Below are positions 1 through 7,038 of a stretch of 64,000 nt of DNA, piece after piece. The position numbers and the translations under genes are program-made. The first letter of the stretch is position 1; every line of letters starts with the position of its first letter. The notes beneath the pieces are model-generated. The model did not search any database. It had not been told where the DNA came from and saw only the letters and a list, made by a program, of their open reading frames with translations. Source of the DNA: Arthrobacter russicus (GTDB lineage Bacteria; Actinomycetota; Actinomycetes; Actinomycetales; Micrococcaceae); contig NZ_JAVDQF010000001.1 of assembly GCF_031454135.1 (NCBI RefSeq), forward strand, positions 2,790,001-2,854,000, given 5' to 3'.

Positions 1-1
1 C

Positions 2-1279
2 TTCTCCTTCTATTACGCACTGGTATCCCAGCCCAAGGAACTGGACGAGGCTGCCCGGTTGATGCGGTTGACCAAGTGGCAGCGCTTCTGGAAACTGGAC
101 GTCCCGGCCGGCATGATCCCTTTGGTCTGGAACGGGATGATGAGCTTCGGCGGAGGCTGGTTCTTCCTGGCCGCTTCCGAAGCGATCACGGTGAACAACC
201 AGAGCTACGCGTTGCCCGGGGTGGGCGCCTACGTCGCCAGTGCCGTGGAAAAAGGCGAATTGGGCAACGTCGGCTGGGCGATCCTGGCCATGGCGATCAT
301 GGTGATCGGAGTCAACTTCCTCTTCTGGCGCCCCTTGGTGGCCTGGGCGGAGAAGTTCCGGCAAGAGGAGACCCCGGCCGCGGACAAGCCGCGCAGCGTG
401 GTCTTGGACCTGCTCCGCCGCTCTTCGATCCCCTACGGGTTCGGCCGGGCGCTCAAACCCGTGGCCCGTGGTCTGGAAGTCGCGGCGCGGCCGTTCGGCA
501 TCGCGGAACACCCGTTGCGGGTGCCGGTACTGCGACGCCGGGTGGGCGATGTGCTGCTCTGGGTGCTGGTCGGCGCTGCGATCGGTTACGGCGCATGGCA
601 GGCCGCGCTCTTCATCCAAGCCGGCCCGGGATTCGGGACCTTCGCCGAAGCGGCCGGACTCGGTGCGGTCACCATGATCCGAGTCGCCGTGGTGATGGTG
701 CTGGCCACCCTGATCTGGGTTCCGATCGGGGTTTGGATCGGGATGAACCCGAAGGTCAGCAGACTGGCCCAGCCGGTGGTGCAGCTGCTGGCGAGTTTTC
801 CGGCGAACTTCCTCTTCCCCTTCGTGATCGCCTTCTTCGTGGCCTCTGGAATTTCCCTGGACTATGGCGGGGTGCTGCTGATGGCGCTCGGCGCACAGTG
901 GTACATCCTGTTCAACGTGATTGCCGGGGCATCGGCGATCCCCACCGACTTGAACCAGGCGATGCAGAGTTTCGGCGTCTCCGGCTGGCAACGTTGGCGG
1001 CGGCTGATCCTGCCTGCCGTGTTCCCCGCTTACGTCACCGGAGCGATCACCGCTGCCGGCGGGGCCTGGAACGCTTCGATCGTTTCCGAGATCGTCACCT
1101 ACAACCAGCAGACCCTGACCGCGACCGGTCTGGGCAGCTACATCGCCCAGGCCACCGCCAGCGGAGACATGGCACGGGTGCTGGTCGGAGTGATTCTGAT
1201 GTCGGTGTTCGTGGTCGGCCTCAACCGACTGGTTTGGCGGAGGCTGTACGCGCTCGCCGAATCCCGTTACGCCCTCTGA
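2..1279 (+). CDS. ABC transporter permease, two fused BPD domains (5' end outside window)
   Basis: The reading frame is open from base 2, so the N-terminus lies upstream of the window. About 425 residues are visible. Two membrane domains, each with an inner-membrane permease signature, are arranged in tandem: the first ends near nt 350 (EAA-like loop KELDEAARLMRLTKWQRF), the second spans about nt 540-1260 (loop around LNQAMQSFGVSGWQRW). The duplicated layout and the downstream ATPase match importers of the nitrate/sulfonate/taurine/bicarbonate (SsuC/TauC-like) superfamily. The substrate cannot be told from the sequence. It lies 38 nt before its ATPase gene, so the two are probably co-transcribed. 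Confidence 0.85.
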   Translation, partial: FSFYYALVSQPKELDEAARLMRLTKWQRFWKLDVPAGMIPLVWNGMMSFGGGWFFLAASEAITVNNQSYALPGVGAYVASAVEKGELGNVGWAILAMAIMVIGVNFLFWRPLVAWAEKFRQEETPAADKPRSVVLDLLRRSSIPYGFGRALKPVARGLEVAARPFGIAEHPLRVPVLRRRVGDVLLWVLVGAAIGYGAWQAALFIQAGPGFGTFAEAAGLGAVTMIRVAVVMVLATLIWVPIGVWIGMNPKVSRLAQPVVQLLASFPANFLFPFVIAFFVASGISLDYGGVLLMALGAQWYILFNVIAGASAIPTDLNQAMQSFGVSGWQRWRRLILPAVFPAYVTGAITAAGGAWNASIVSEIVTYNQQTLTATGLGSYIAQATASGDMARVLVGVILMSVFVVGLNRLVWRRLYALAESRYAL

Positions 1280-1317
1280 AACGCTTCGCCCGCCCTTTTC
1301 GAGAATCAGGAGTCCGA

Positions 1318-2655
1318 ATGAGCAATCCGACCTCTCTCATCAGCGTTGCCGGAGTTTCGATGAAATTCGCCACCCCGGGTGGTGAATTGACCGTGTTGGA
1401 AGACATCGATGTGGAACTCGTCGAGGGCGAGATCGTCGCGCTGCTCGGCCGGAGCGGATCCGGCAAGAGCACCCTGCTGCGCTGCATCGCGGGGCTGACC
1501 GCGCCCAGCTCGGGAACCGTGGCCTACCGCGGCAACCGGCTCAACGGCGCCAATGAAGGAACCTCCATGGTCTTCCAGTCTTTCGCGCTGCTGCCCTGGC
1601 TGACCGTTCAGGAGAACGTCGAGCTGGGCCTGGAAGCCCGGTCGGTTCCGCTGGCCGAACGGCATGAACGGGCGCTCAAAGCGATCGACTTGATCGGCCT
1701 GGACGGCTTCGAAACCGCGTACCCGAAGGAGCTCTCCGGCGGCATGCGGCAACGGGTCGGCTTCGCCCGGGCCCTGGTGGTGGAACCTGACGTGCTGCTC
1801 ATGGATGAGCCGTTTTCCGCGCTCGACGTGCTGACCAGCGAAAACCTCCGCGGTGAATTGCTGCGGATGTGGGCCGATGGGACTTTTCCGACGAAGACCG
1901 CGTTGATCGTGACGCACAATATCGAAGAAGCGATCCAACTGGCCGATCGGGTGCTGATTCTGGAATCCAACCCCGGCCGGCTCAAGGCCGAGTTGCTGAT
2001 CGATTTGCCGCAACCGCGGGACAAACGCTCGATCGCCTTCGAAGCCCTGGTCGACCAGGTCTACGAAATCCTCACCGGGCAGCGCAGCCCGGAGCGGAAT
2101 CGTCCGGCCAGTGCCGCAGGTTCGCCGTTCGGCGGCACCGCGACCGAATACGACACGCCATTGCCGGAGGCCAGCACCGATGCCCTGGGCGGCTTGGTTG
2201 ACCTGTTGGCCGAGCTCGGCGGGCAGGAAGGACTGGCCGAGATCGCGGAGGAACTCCGCTACGAGATCGACGATCTGCTGCCCCTGGTCGACGCCGCGCA
2301 ATTGCTCAAACTCGCCTATCCGACCGGGGGGCAGCTCCGGCTCAGCGAGCAGGGCCGGCGCTTCGCCGCGGCCGATACCCTGCGTGCCAAAGAACAGTTC
2401 GCCACGTTGGCGCTGGAGGAGGCCCCGCTCGTGCGCAGCATCGTCCGTGAGTTGCGCAAGCAGGAGAGCGGCAGCCTGCGCGCCGAAACCGTGGTCGAGG
2501 AGCTGCTCAGGAGCTACAGCGACGAAGATGCCCGGCAGCAAGTCGACACTGCGATCGACTGGGGCCGGTACGCGGAGCTGTTCGAATACGACTCGGCCTC
2601 GGATCGGATCCTGATCCCCGGCCACCGGGACGCGGCCGAAGACTCCGGAGCCTGA
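1318..2655 (+). CDS. ABC transporter ATP-binding protein with C-terminal AAA-associated domain
   Basis: 445 residues. The N-terminal half is a standard ABC ATPase: Walker A GRSGSGKST (about residue 43), Q-loop VFQSF, signature LSGGMRQR, Walker B VLLMDEPFSALD and the switch His in VTHNIEEA. Residues from about 285 onward form an extra helical region (FGGTATEYDTPLPEAS onward) of the kind called AAA-associated C-terminal domain, found in nitrate/sulfonate/bicarbonate-family ATPases; the name is from family knowledge. The ATG at 1318 has an AGGAG ribosome site 7 nt upstream. It energises the two-domain permease just upstream. No periplasmic binding protein is in view; it may lie outside the window. 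Confidence 0.88.
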   Translation: MSNPTSLISVAGVSMKFATPGGELTVLEDIDVELVEGEIVALLGRSGSGKSTLLRCIAGLTAPSSGTVAYRGNRLNGANEGTSMVFQSFALLPWLTVQENVELGLEARSVPLAERHERALKAIDLIGLDGFETAYPKELSGGMRQRVGFARALVVEPDVLLMDEPFSALDVLTSENLRGELLRMWADGTFPTKTALIVTHNIEEAIQLADRVLILESNPGRLKAELLIDLPQPRDKRSIAFEALVDQVYEILTGQRSPERNRPASAAGSPFGGTATEYDTPLPEASTDALGGLVDLLAELGGQEGLAEIAEELRYEIDDLLPLVDAAQLLKLAYPTGGQLRLSEQGRRFAAADTLRAKEQFATLALEEAPLVRSIVRELRKQESGSLRAETVVEELLRSYSDEDARQQVDTAIDWGRYAELFEYDSASDRILIPGHRDAAEDSGA

Positions 2656-2685
2656 GCGGCTGCCTGATCGGCGTCGGCCGGCTCG

Positions 2686-2691
2686 TACAAT
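2686..2691 (+). promoter_or_regulatory. -10 box (TACAAT) for a leaderless MOSC transcript
   Basis: TACAAT is followed by exactly six bases (GCAGTG) and then the GTG at 2698. No Shine-Dalgarno sequence precedes this start, so transcription is inferred to begin at the start codon. The same geometry recurs at ten other genes in the window. Confidence 0.6.
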
Positions 2692-2697
2692 GCAGTG

Positions 2698-3342
2698 GTG
2701 AACTCCAAAGGGACCTTGCTCGCCGTCTGCCGTCTGCATGCGCTCACCCCCGACGCCAATGCATTCGGATTGACCGCGATCGACAAACGCCCGGTGGCCG
2801 GCCCGGTCAAGGTGACCAAATACGGGCTCTATGCCGATGTCCAGGTCGACCGCAAAAACCACGGCGGTCGGGACAAAGCGCTCTATGCCTATGCACAGCA
2901 CGACGCCGAGTACTGGCAGGAGATCTTGGGCTATCCGGTGCCGCCGGGCCTGTTCGGCGAAAACCTGCGGATTGCGGGCCTGGACGTCAATCAGGCGCTG
3001 ATCGGCGAACAATGGCGGATCGGCGCCGAAGTGCTCGTTGAAGTCACCATGCCGCGAACGCCCTGCGCCACGTTCCAGCGACGCCTGGACGAGCCGCAAT
3101 GGGTCAAACGGTTCAGCCAAGCCGGAAGGGTCGGGCCGTATTTGCGGGTCCTGGAAACCGGCAGCATCGAAGCCGGCGACGTCGTCGAGGTCGTGCACCG
3201 GCCCGGGCACGGCGTGCGTATCGCGGAGTGGTTCGCACACCCCACGGCAGAGCTGGCGCAGGCGTTGCTGGCGGATCCGGACCTCGACGTCGCGGCAGCT
3301 TTTGAGCCATACTTCGAGAAGGTGTTTCGGCGCGAAGCCTGA
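2698..3342 (+). CDS. MOSC domain protein (YiiM-like)
   Basis: 214 residues. It shows the MOSC pattern: an N-terminal strand region, then KALYAYAQHDAEYW, the turn FGENLRIAGLD, and the conserved cysteine in MPRTPCATFQRR (about residue 122), expected to hold the molybdenum cofactor or a sulfur ligand. YiiM proteins reduce N-hydroxylated compounds with a molybdenum cofactor; whether this one does is not shown. GTG 2698 was chosen over the in-frame GTG 2695 because the -10 box spacing fits transcription starting at 2698. It stands alone, between the ABC importer and the helicase gene. Confidence 0.8.
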   Translation: MNSKGTLLAVCRLHALTPDANAFGLTAIDKRPVAGPVKVTKYGLYADVQVDRKNHGGRDKALYAYAQHDAEYWQEILGYPVPPGLFGENLRIAGLDVNQALIGEQWRIGAEVLVEVTMPRTPCATFQRRLDEPQWVKRFSQAGRVGPYLRVLETGSIEAGDVVEVVHRPGHGVRIAEWFAHPTAELAQALLADPDLDVAAAFEPYFEKVFRREA

Positions 3343-3414
3343 AAGGAGCCGAGGTGTGCGCCATCTCACCCCGCTGTTTTCTTGAGTTCGCGCGGCGGGG
3401 TGCGGCTGATACCT

Positions 3415-3603
3415 TACAATTGAACAGACCCCTTCTTACGGAATCCCTTATTCTTATCTGTTTCTTCCTGCCCAATTCTTGAGGCAGGAGTGTTCGTGTT
3501 GGGCCCCGCATCGTGCGGGCTTGTGCCTAGGGATAGCCGTGAGGTGAATGACTGGAAGCGTGACACACGCGGTCCGGCCCTAGTGCAAATGAGGAATATC
3601 CCC
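3415..3603 (+). promoter_or_regulatory. Promoter -10 (TACAAT, 3415-3420) and long 5' leader of the DEAD-box helicase
   Basis: TACAAT at 3415-3420 implies a leader of about 180 nt before the ATG at 3604. The leader contains a GC hairpin at 3503-3520 (GCCCCGCA / TGCGGGC) and a GAGGA ribosome site at 3591-3595. An in-frame GTG at 3490 would extend the protein by 38 residues, but that stretch has no helicase-like features. Long structured leaders are known for cold-shock mRNAs; applying that here is inference. Confidence 0.5.
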
Positions 3604-5493
3604 ATGTCCGAAAACACCCAGAACAACAGCGCCGAAAATCACAACGGTGCCGCCGAATCCGAAGAGAAAGACATTCTCTTCACCGACTTCGGCCTTGACG
3701 GCCGAGTGCTCGCAGCGCTGAAAGACGTCGGCTACGAAAAGCCTTCGCCGATCCAGGCAGCGACCATCCCGGTGTTGCTGGAAGGCCGCGACGTCGTCGG
3801 CCTGGCCCAGACCGGGACCGGAAAGACCGCAGCCTTCGCGCTGCCGGCGCTGTCCCGGATGGCGGATCTCCCGGCGACCAAAGACACCCAGATCCTGGTG
3901 CTGGCACCGACCCGGGAACTTGCCCTGCAGGTAGCGGAGGCGTTCTCCTCCTACGCCGCGCACATGGACAACTTCACCGTTCTCCCGGTCTACGGCGGAT
4001 CGGCCTACGGCCCGCAGCTCGCCGGCTTGCGCCGGGGCGCTCAGGTCGTGGTCGGCACCCCCGGCCGCGTGATCGACCACCTCTCCAAGGGCTCGCTGGA
4101 CCTGTCCAACCTGCAGTACCTGGTCCTGGATGAAGCTGACGAGATGCTGCGGATGGGCTTCGCCGACGACGTCGAGCAGATCCTGGCCGAAACCCCAGAG
4201 GACAAGCAGGTCGCCTTGTTCTCCGCGACCATGCCCGGCCAGATCCGCCGGATCGCGAAGAAGTACTTGAACAACCCGGCGGAGATTTCGGTAAAGGCCA
4301 AAACCACCACCGGCGAAAACACCCGCCAGCGCTACCTGCAGGTGATGGGCCCGCACAAGCTCGACGCGATGACCCGGATCCTCGAGGTCGAAGAGTACGA
4401 CGGCGTGATCGCCTTCGTGCGCACCAAAATGGCTACCGAAGAGCTGGCCGACAAATTGAAGTCGCGGGGTTACCGTGCCGCAGCGATCAACGGCGACATC
4501 CCGCAGCAGCAGCGTGAGCGCACGGTCGAAGCCCTGCGCTCCGGCAGCATCGACGTCCTCGTCGCCACGGACGTCGCAGCCCGTGGTCTGGACGTCGAGC
4601 GGATCAGCCTGGTGGTCAACTACGACATCCCGCACGACACCGAATCCTACGTGCACCGGATCGGCCGTACCGGCCGTGCCGGCCGCTCCGGCGATGCGAT
4701 CCTGTTCATGACCCCGCGGGAGAAGTACTTGCTCCGGGCCATCGAGAAGGCCACCCGTCAGCCGGTCGAGCAGATGCACCTGCCCAGCGCGGACACCATC
4801 AACAACCTGCGTTTGAACAAATTCGCGGACCAGATCACCGAGACCCTGGGCTCCCAGGAACTTTCGGTCTTCCGGGACCTGGTGACCACGTACGAGCAGG
4901 AGCACGATGTCACCGCTGCCGAGATCGCGGCCGCACTGGCCTATATGGCGCAGGGCGGCGAATCGTTGCTGGTGAAGGATCTGCCGGCCGCTCCGGAGCA
5001 CCAGAAGCGCGAACGTTCCAAGGACGGCTTCGGATCCCGTGGCCCGACCCGTGCACTCACCGAGGGCAATGCGACGTATCGGATCGCGGTCGGCCGCCGG
5101 CAGCGCGTGTTGCCCGGTTCGATCGTCGGCGCCATTGCCAACGAAGGCGGATTGTCCTCCTCGCAGATCGGCGGCATCGACATCCGCGCCGACCACACCT
5201 TGGTGGAACTCCCCGCGGACCTGAGCAAGGATCAGCTCCGGGCGCTGTCCAAAACCCGCATCGGCGGTGAACTGATCCGCTTGGAGTTGGACTCCGGCCG
5301 CAAGCCGCGCGCCGAGCGCGAATCCGAAGGCTACAGCGGCGGCGGGTACAAGGGCCGGCGTGAAGGCGGCGAGCGCGGCTACGGCGCGCGTTCGACCGGT
5401 GGCGGACACACCGGGCACGGTGCCGGCGACCGCAAGCCCCGGCACGGCAAGACCGATGGTTCCAAGGATTTCAACCGCAAGGGCAAGTGGTAG
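3604..5493 (+). CDS. deaD: DEAD-box ATP-dependent RNA helicase, CsdA/DeaD type
   Basis: 629 residues. The motif order is complete: Q-motif around PSPIQ, Walker A AQTGTGKT, APTRELA, GG, TPGR, DEAD, SAT, then the C-terminal RecA domain with TDVAARGLD and HRIGRTGRAGR. After about residue 460 come a dimerisation-like helical segment, a DbpA-like RNA-binding domain (YRIAVGRRQRVLPGSIVGAI) and a basic Gly/Arg-rich tail ending in FNRKGKW. That architecture is the CsdA/DeaD class, which unwinds RNA during ribosome assembly and mRNA decay in the cold. The ATG at 3604 is preceded by GAGGA with an 8-nt spacer. It looks monocistronic. Confidence 0.93.
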   Translation: MSENTQNNSAENHNGAAESEEKDILFTDFGLDGRVLAALKDVGYEKPSPIQAATIPVLLEGRDVVGLAQTGTGKTAAFALPALSRMADLPATKDTQILVLAPTRELALQVAEAFSSYAAHMDNFTVLPVYGGSAYGPQLAGLRRGAQVVVGTPGRVIDHLSKGSLDLSNLQYLVLDEADEMLRMGFADDVEQILAETPEDKQVALFSATMPGQIRRIAKKYLNNPAEISVKAKTTTGENTRQRYLQVMGPHKLDAMTRILEVEEYDGVIAFVRTKMATEELADKLKSRGYRAAAINGDIPQQQRERTVEALRSGSIDVLVATDVAARGLDVERISLVVNYDIPHDTESYVHRIGRTGRAGRSGDAILFMTPREKYLLRAIEKATRQPVEQMHLPSADTINNLRLNKFADQITETLGSQELSVFRDLVTTYEQEHDVTAAEIAAALAYMAQGGESLLVKDLPAAPEHQKRERSKDGFGSRGPTRALTEGNATYRIAVGRRQRVLPGSIVGAIANEGGLSSSQIGGIDIRADHTLVELPADLSKDQLRALSKTRIGGELIRLELDSGRKPRAERESEGYSGGGYKGRREGGERGYGARSTGGGHTGHGAGDRKPRHGKTDGSKDFNRKGKW

Positions 5494-5624
5494 TCCACTG
5501 CGCGGTCCGGCCGGTTCGGGTGAACAATTGCCGAATGCCGGCTTAACGCAAGCTGACGGTTTCCGGAGAAATTCCCCGGGTATGACAGCACCCCTTGGCA
5601 GCGGCATCGCCAGGTCCTAGCATC

Positions 5625-5655
5625 GGTCATGTCATGCTGATTGCATGGCATGACC
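5625..5655. repeat. 31-bp inverted repeat (12 of 13 bp arms)
   Basis: GGTCATGTCATGC at 5625-5637 pairs with GCATGGCATGACC at 5643-5655 around a 5-bp centre, with one mismatch. It sits 56 bp before the LysM gene. There is no T-run, so it is more likely an operator or mRNA leader hairpin than a terminator. Confidence 0.6.
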
Positions 5656-5710
5656 GGCGCGATGACTGGCTATCCGCAGTATCGCGCCCGACGGTTGGAA
5701 GGTGTTTCCT

Positions 5711-6091
5711 ATGGGACTGTTCGATGACATCAAAAAGAATGTCGAAGATGTTGCCAAGAATGTCGGCGACGCAGTAAACGATGCGTTCAATCGCGACCAG
5801 AATCAGAATCAGGATCAGCAGGCCGAACAGCCCGCGGAAGAAGCTCCGGCGGAGCAGCCGGCCGCCGAAGAGGCTGCTCCGGAAGCCGCCCCGGTGGAAG
5901 AAGCTGCTCCGGTAGCCGAAGAAGCCGCGCCGGTGGAGGAAGCCGCCGCGCGCCAGGTGACCGTTGCCGACGGCGACAACCTGTCCGCGATCGCTGCCGC
6001 GAACGGTGTGGATCTGCAGGCGCTGATCGAGGTCAACGGCATTGAGAACCCGGACTTGATTTTCCCGGGCCAGGTGCTGACTCTGCCGTAG
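5711..6091 (+). CDS. LysM domain protein with acidic Ala/Glu/Pro linker
   Basis: 126 residues. The N-terminus (MGLFDDIKKNVEDVAKNV) is an amphipathic helix with no signal peptide. Residues about 28-80 are a low-complexity Glu/Ala/Pro linker. Residues 81-126 are a LysM module (VADGDNLSAIAAANGVD ... FPGQVLTLP), which in other proteins binds N-acetylglucosamine of peptidoglycan. Without a visible export signal its location is unclear; it resembles small BON/LysM-type cytoplasmic or peripheral proteins. The start has GGAAGG at 5697-5702. A GTG 9 nt upstream is in frame but lacks good spacing. Confidence 0.8.
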   Translation: MGLFDDIKKNVEDVAKNVGDAVNDAFNRDQNQNQDQQAEQPAEEAPAEQPAAEEAAPEAAPVEEAAPVAEEAAPVEEAAARQVTVADGDNLSAIAAANGVDLQALIEVNGIENPDLIFPGQVLTLP

Positions 6092-6106
6092 TCGATTCTC
6101 TGGGCA

Positions 6107-6174
6107 CACGCAGCGGACTCGGCTGGGAAACCTGGTGTTTTAGCGGGCTTCCGGCTTGCCGAGTCCGCTGCGTG
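6107..6174. repeat. 17-bp perfect inverted repeat with 34-nt spacer
   Basis: CACGCAGCGGACTCGGC at 6107-6123 is the exact reverse complement of 6158-6174. It lies just after the LysM stop and about 80 bp before tRNA-Thr. No T-tract follows either arm. It could be a transcription-stop hairpin or an operator; the wide loop argues against a simple intrinsic terminator. Confidence 0.7.
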
Positions 6175-6238
6175 CGTCTGGCTTCGGGGTGAAATCGCTC
6201 GGTTGCGAGGTCGATTTCCCCCCAGCTGAATCCGCTGG

Positions 6239-6244
6239 TAAAGT
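6239..6244 (+). promoter_or_regulatory. Likely -10 box (TAAAGT) for the tRNA-Thr/tRNA-Met transcript
   Basis: TAAAGT lies 12 nt before the tRNA-Thr acceptor stem. No convincing -35 is visible at 16-18 bp spacing. Confidence 0.4.
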
Positions 6245-6255
6245 ATTCATCTGTT

Positions 6256-6327
6256 GCCCCCCTAGCTCAGTGGTAGAGCGCGTTCTTGGTAAGAACGAGG
6301 TCACCGGATCGATTCCGGTGGGGGGCT
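6256..6327 (+). tRNA. tRNA-Thr (anticodon GGT)
   Basis: The acceptor stem GCCCCCC (6256-6262) pairs with GGGGGGC (6320-6326). The anticodon arm CGTTC-TTGGTAA-GAACG carries GGT, and the T-arm is ACCGG-ATCGATT-CCGGT. All four arms fold. No CCA is encoded. Confidence 0.96.
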
Positions 6328-6391
6328 CGCAATGGGTAGGCTCGTGTCAAGACGGTTTTGGCCGGCAAAGGCACGGGCCAATCCCATTTAT

Positions 6392-6468
6392 GGCGGTGTA
6401 GCTCAGTTGGTTAGAGCGCACGACTCATAATCGTGAGGTCGGGAGATCGAGCCTCCCCACCGCTACCA
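6392..6468 (+). tRNA. Elongator tRNA-Met (anticodon CAT)
   Basis: The acceptor GGCGGTG (6392-6398) pairs with CACCGCT (6458-6464). The anticodon arm is CACGA-CTCATAA-TCGTG. CCA is encoded at 6466-6468. A paired first base of the acceptor marks it as the elongator rather than the initiator form. Confidence 0.96.
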
Positions 6469-6470
6469 GT

Positions 6471-6500
6471 ACAGGCCCGGAACCAGCGTTCCGGGCCTGT
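6471..6500 (+). terminator. Hairpin terminator after the tRNA pair
   Basis: ACAGGCCCGGAA (6471-6482) pairs perfectly with TTCCGGGCCTGT (6489-6500) around a 6-nt loop. The T-run is weak (TGTTGTG), as is common in high-GC actinobacteria. Confidence 0.75.
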
Positions 6501-7038
6501 TGTGCGCCCGGCTCCCGATGCGGGGCGGCCGCGGCCCCACCGATCGGGTGAGCGCGCCGTTGATCTGCAGCAAGGTGGAAGCCGATGCGATTCACCCGCG
6601 GTGGTGGGCCGGCCTGGACGCCCGAAATGGCGGCGCGTCAGGGCAGGTCCTGGCGCCGCCGGGCGTTGTCGGCCTGCTGTCTGCTGGTGTCGCCGGTGCG
6701 CCTGATTGTCGACAAATTCTTCGCGTTTGAAAAAGCTCAGTGAATCCTTAGCGGACACTTGGCAGTAACTGCCAAGCTGTCAATTCAGCTCAGTTTCCCT
6801 AGTGGAGCCAAAGTGCCGGCCCGGCATCCGTCCTGGATTGGTTCAGCAAGCCAGGTTGGCTGACGAGTCACCGGGCAAAACTGGTGCGCCGCGCAATTGG
6901 GGAAGCGCGGCGCACCAGCAGTGAGGGCGGTTGCGCATTGGGATACGCAGCCTTTATGTAAGGACAGACAGACACGTCCATCCTCCACCCGGTGCCGCTT
7001 TGGGGAGTCGGCACCGAGAGGTTCATGGGATTCCTGGT
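6501..7038. other. Gene-poor stretch with palindromes
   Basis: No open frame here has convincing coding character. It holds a 19-bp palindrome at 6758-6776 (arms CTTGGCAGT / ACTGCCAAG around one base), directly upstream of a short minus-strand frame starting MSAKDSLSFFKREEF that soon turns into low-complexity sequence. It also holds a 14-bp perfect hairpin at 6881-6894 / 6905-6918 (CTGGTGCGCCGCGC) that probably terminates the minus-strand gene ending at 7039. Confidence 0.6.

Noticed and set aside
76-1317. In-frame upstream extension of the ATPase gene on the plus strand
   Set aside because: It runs across the permease gene in another frame, has no ATPase-like content, and the ATG at 1318 has a good ribosome site.
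1306-3369. 687-codon open frame on the minus strand
   Set aside because: It is antisense to the ABC ATPase and MOSC genes; its composition is that of a high-GC shadow and it has no start signal or domain.
3580-5607. 675-codon open frame on the minus strand
   Set aside because: Fully antisense to the helicase gene, whose motifs are complete; a GC-rich shadow.
6411-6758. 115-codon minus-strand frame as a gene
   Set aside because: It runs antisense through tRNA-Met sequence and the tRNA terminator; only its first 25 codons look at all protein-like.
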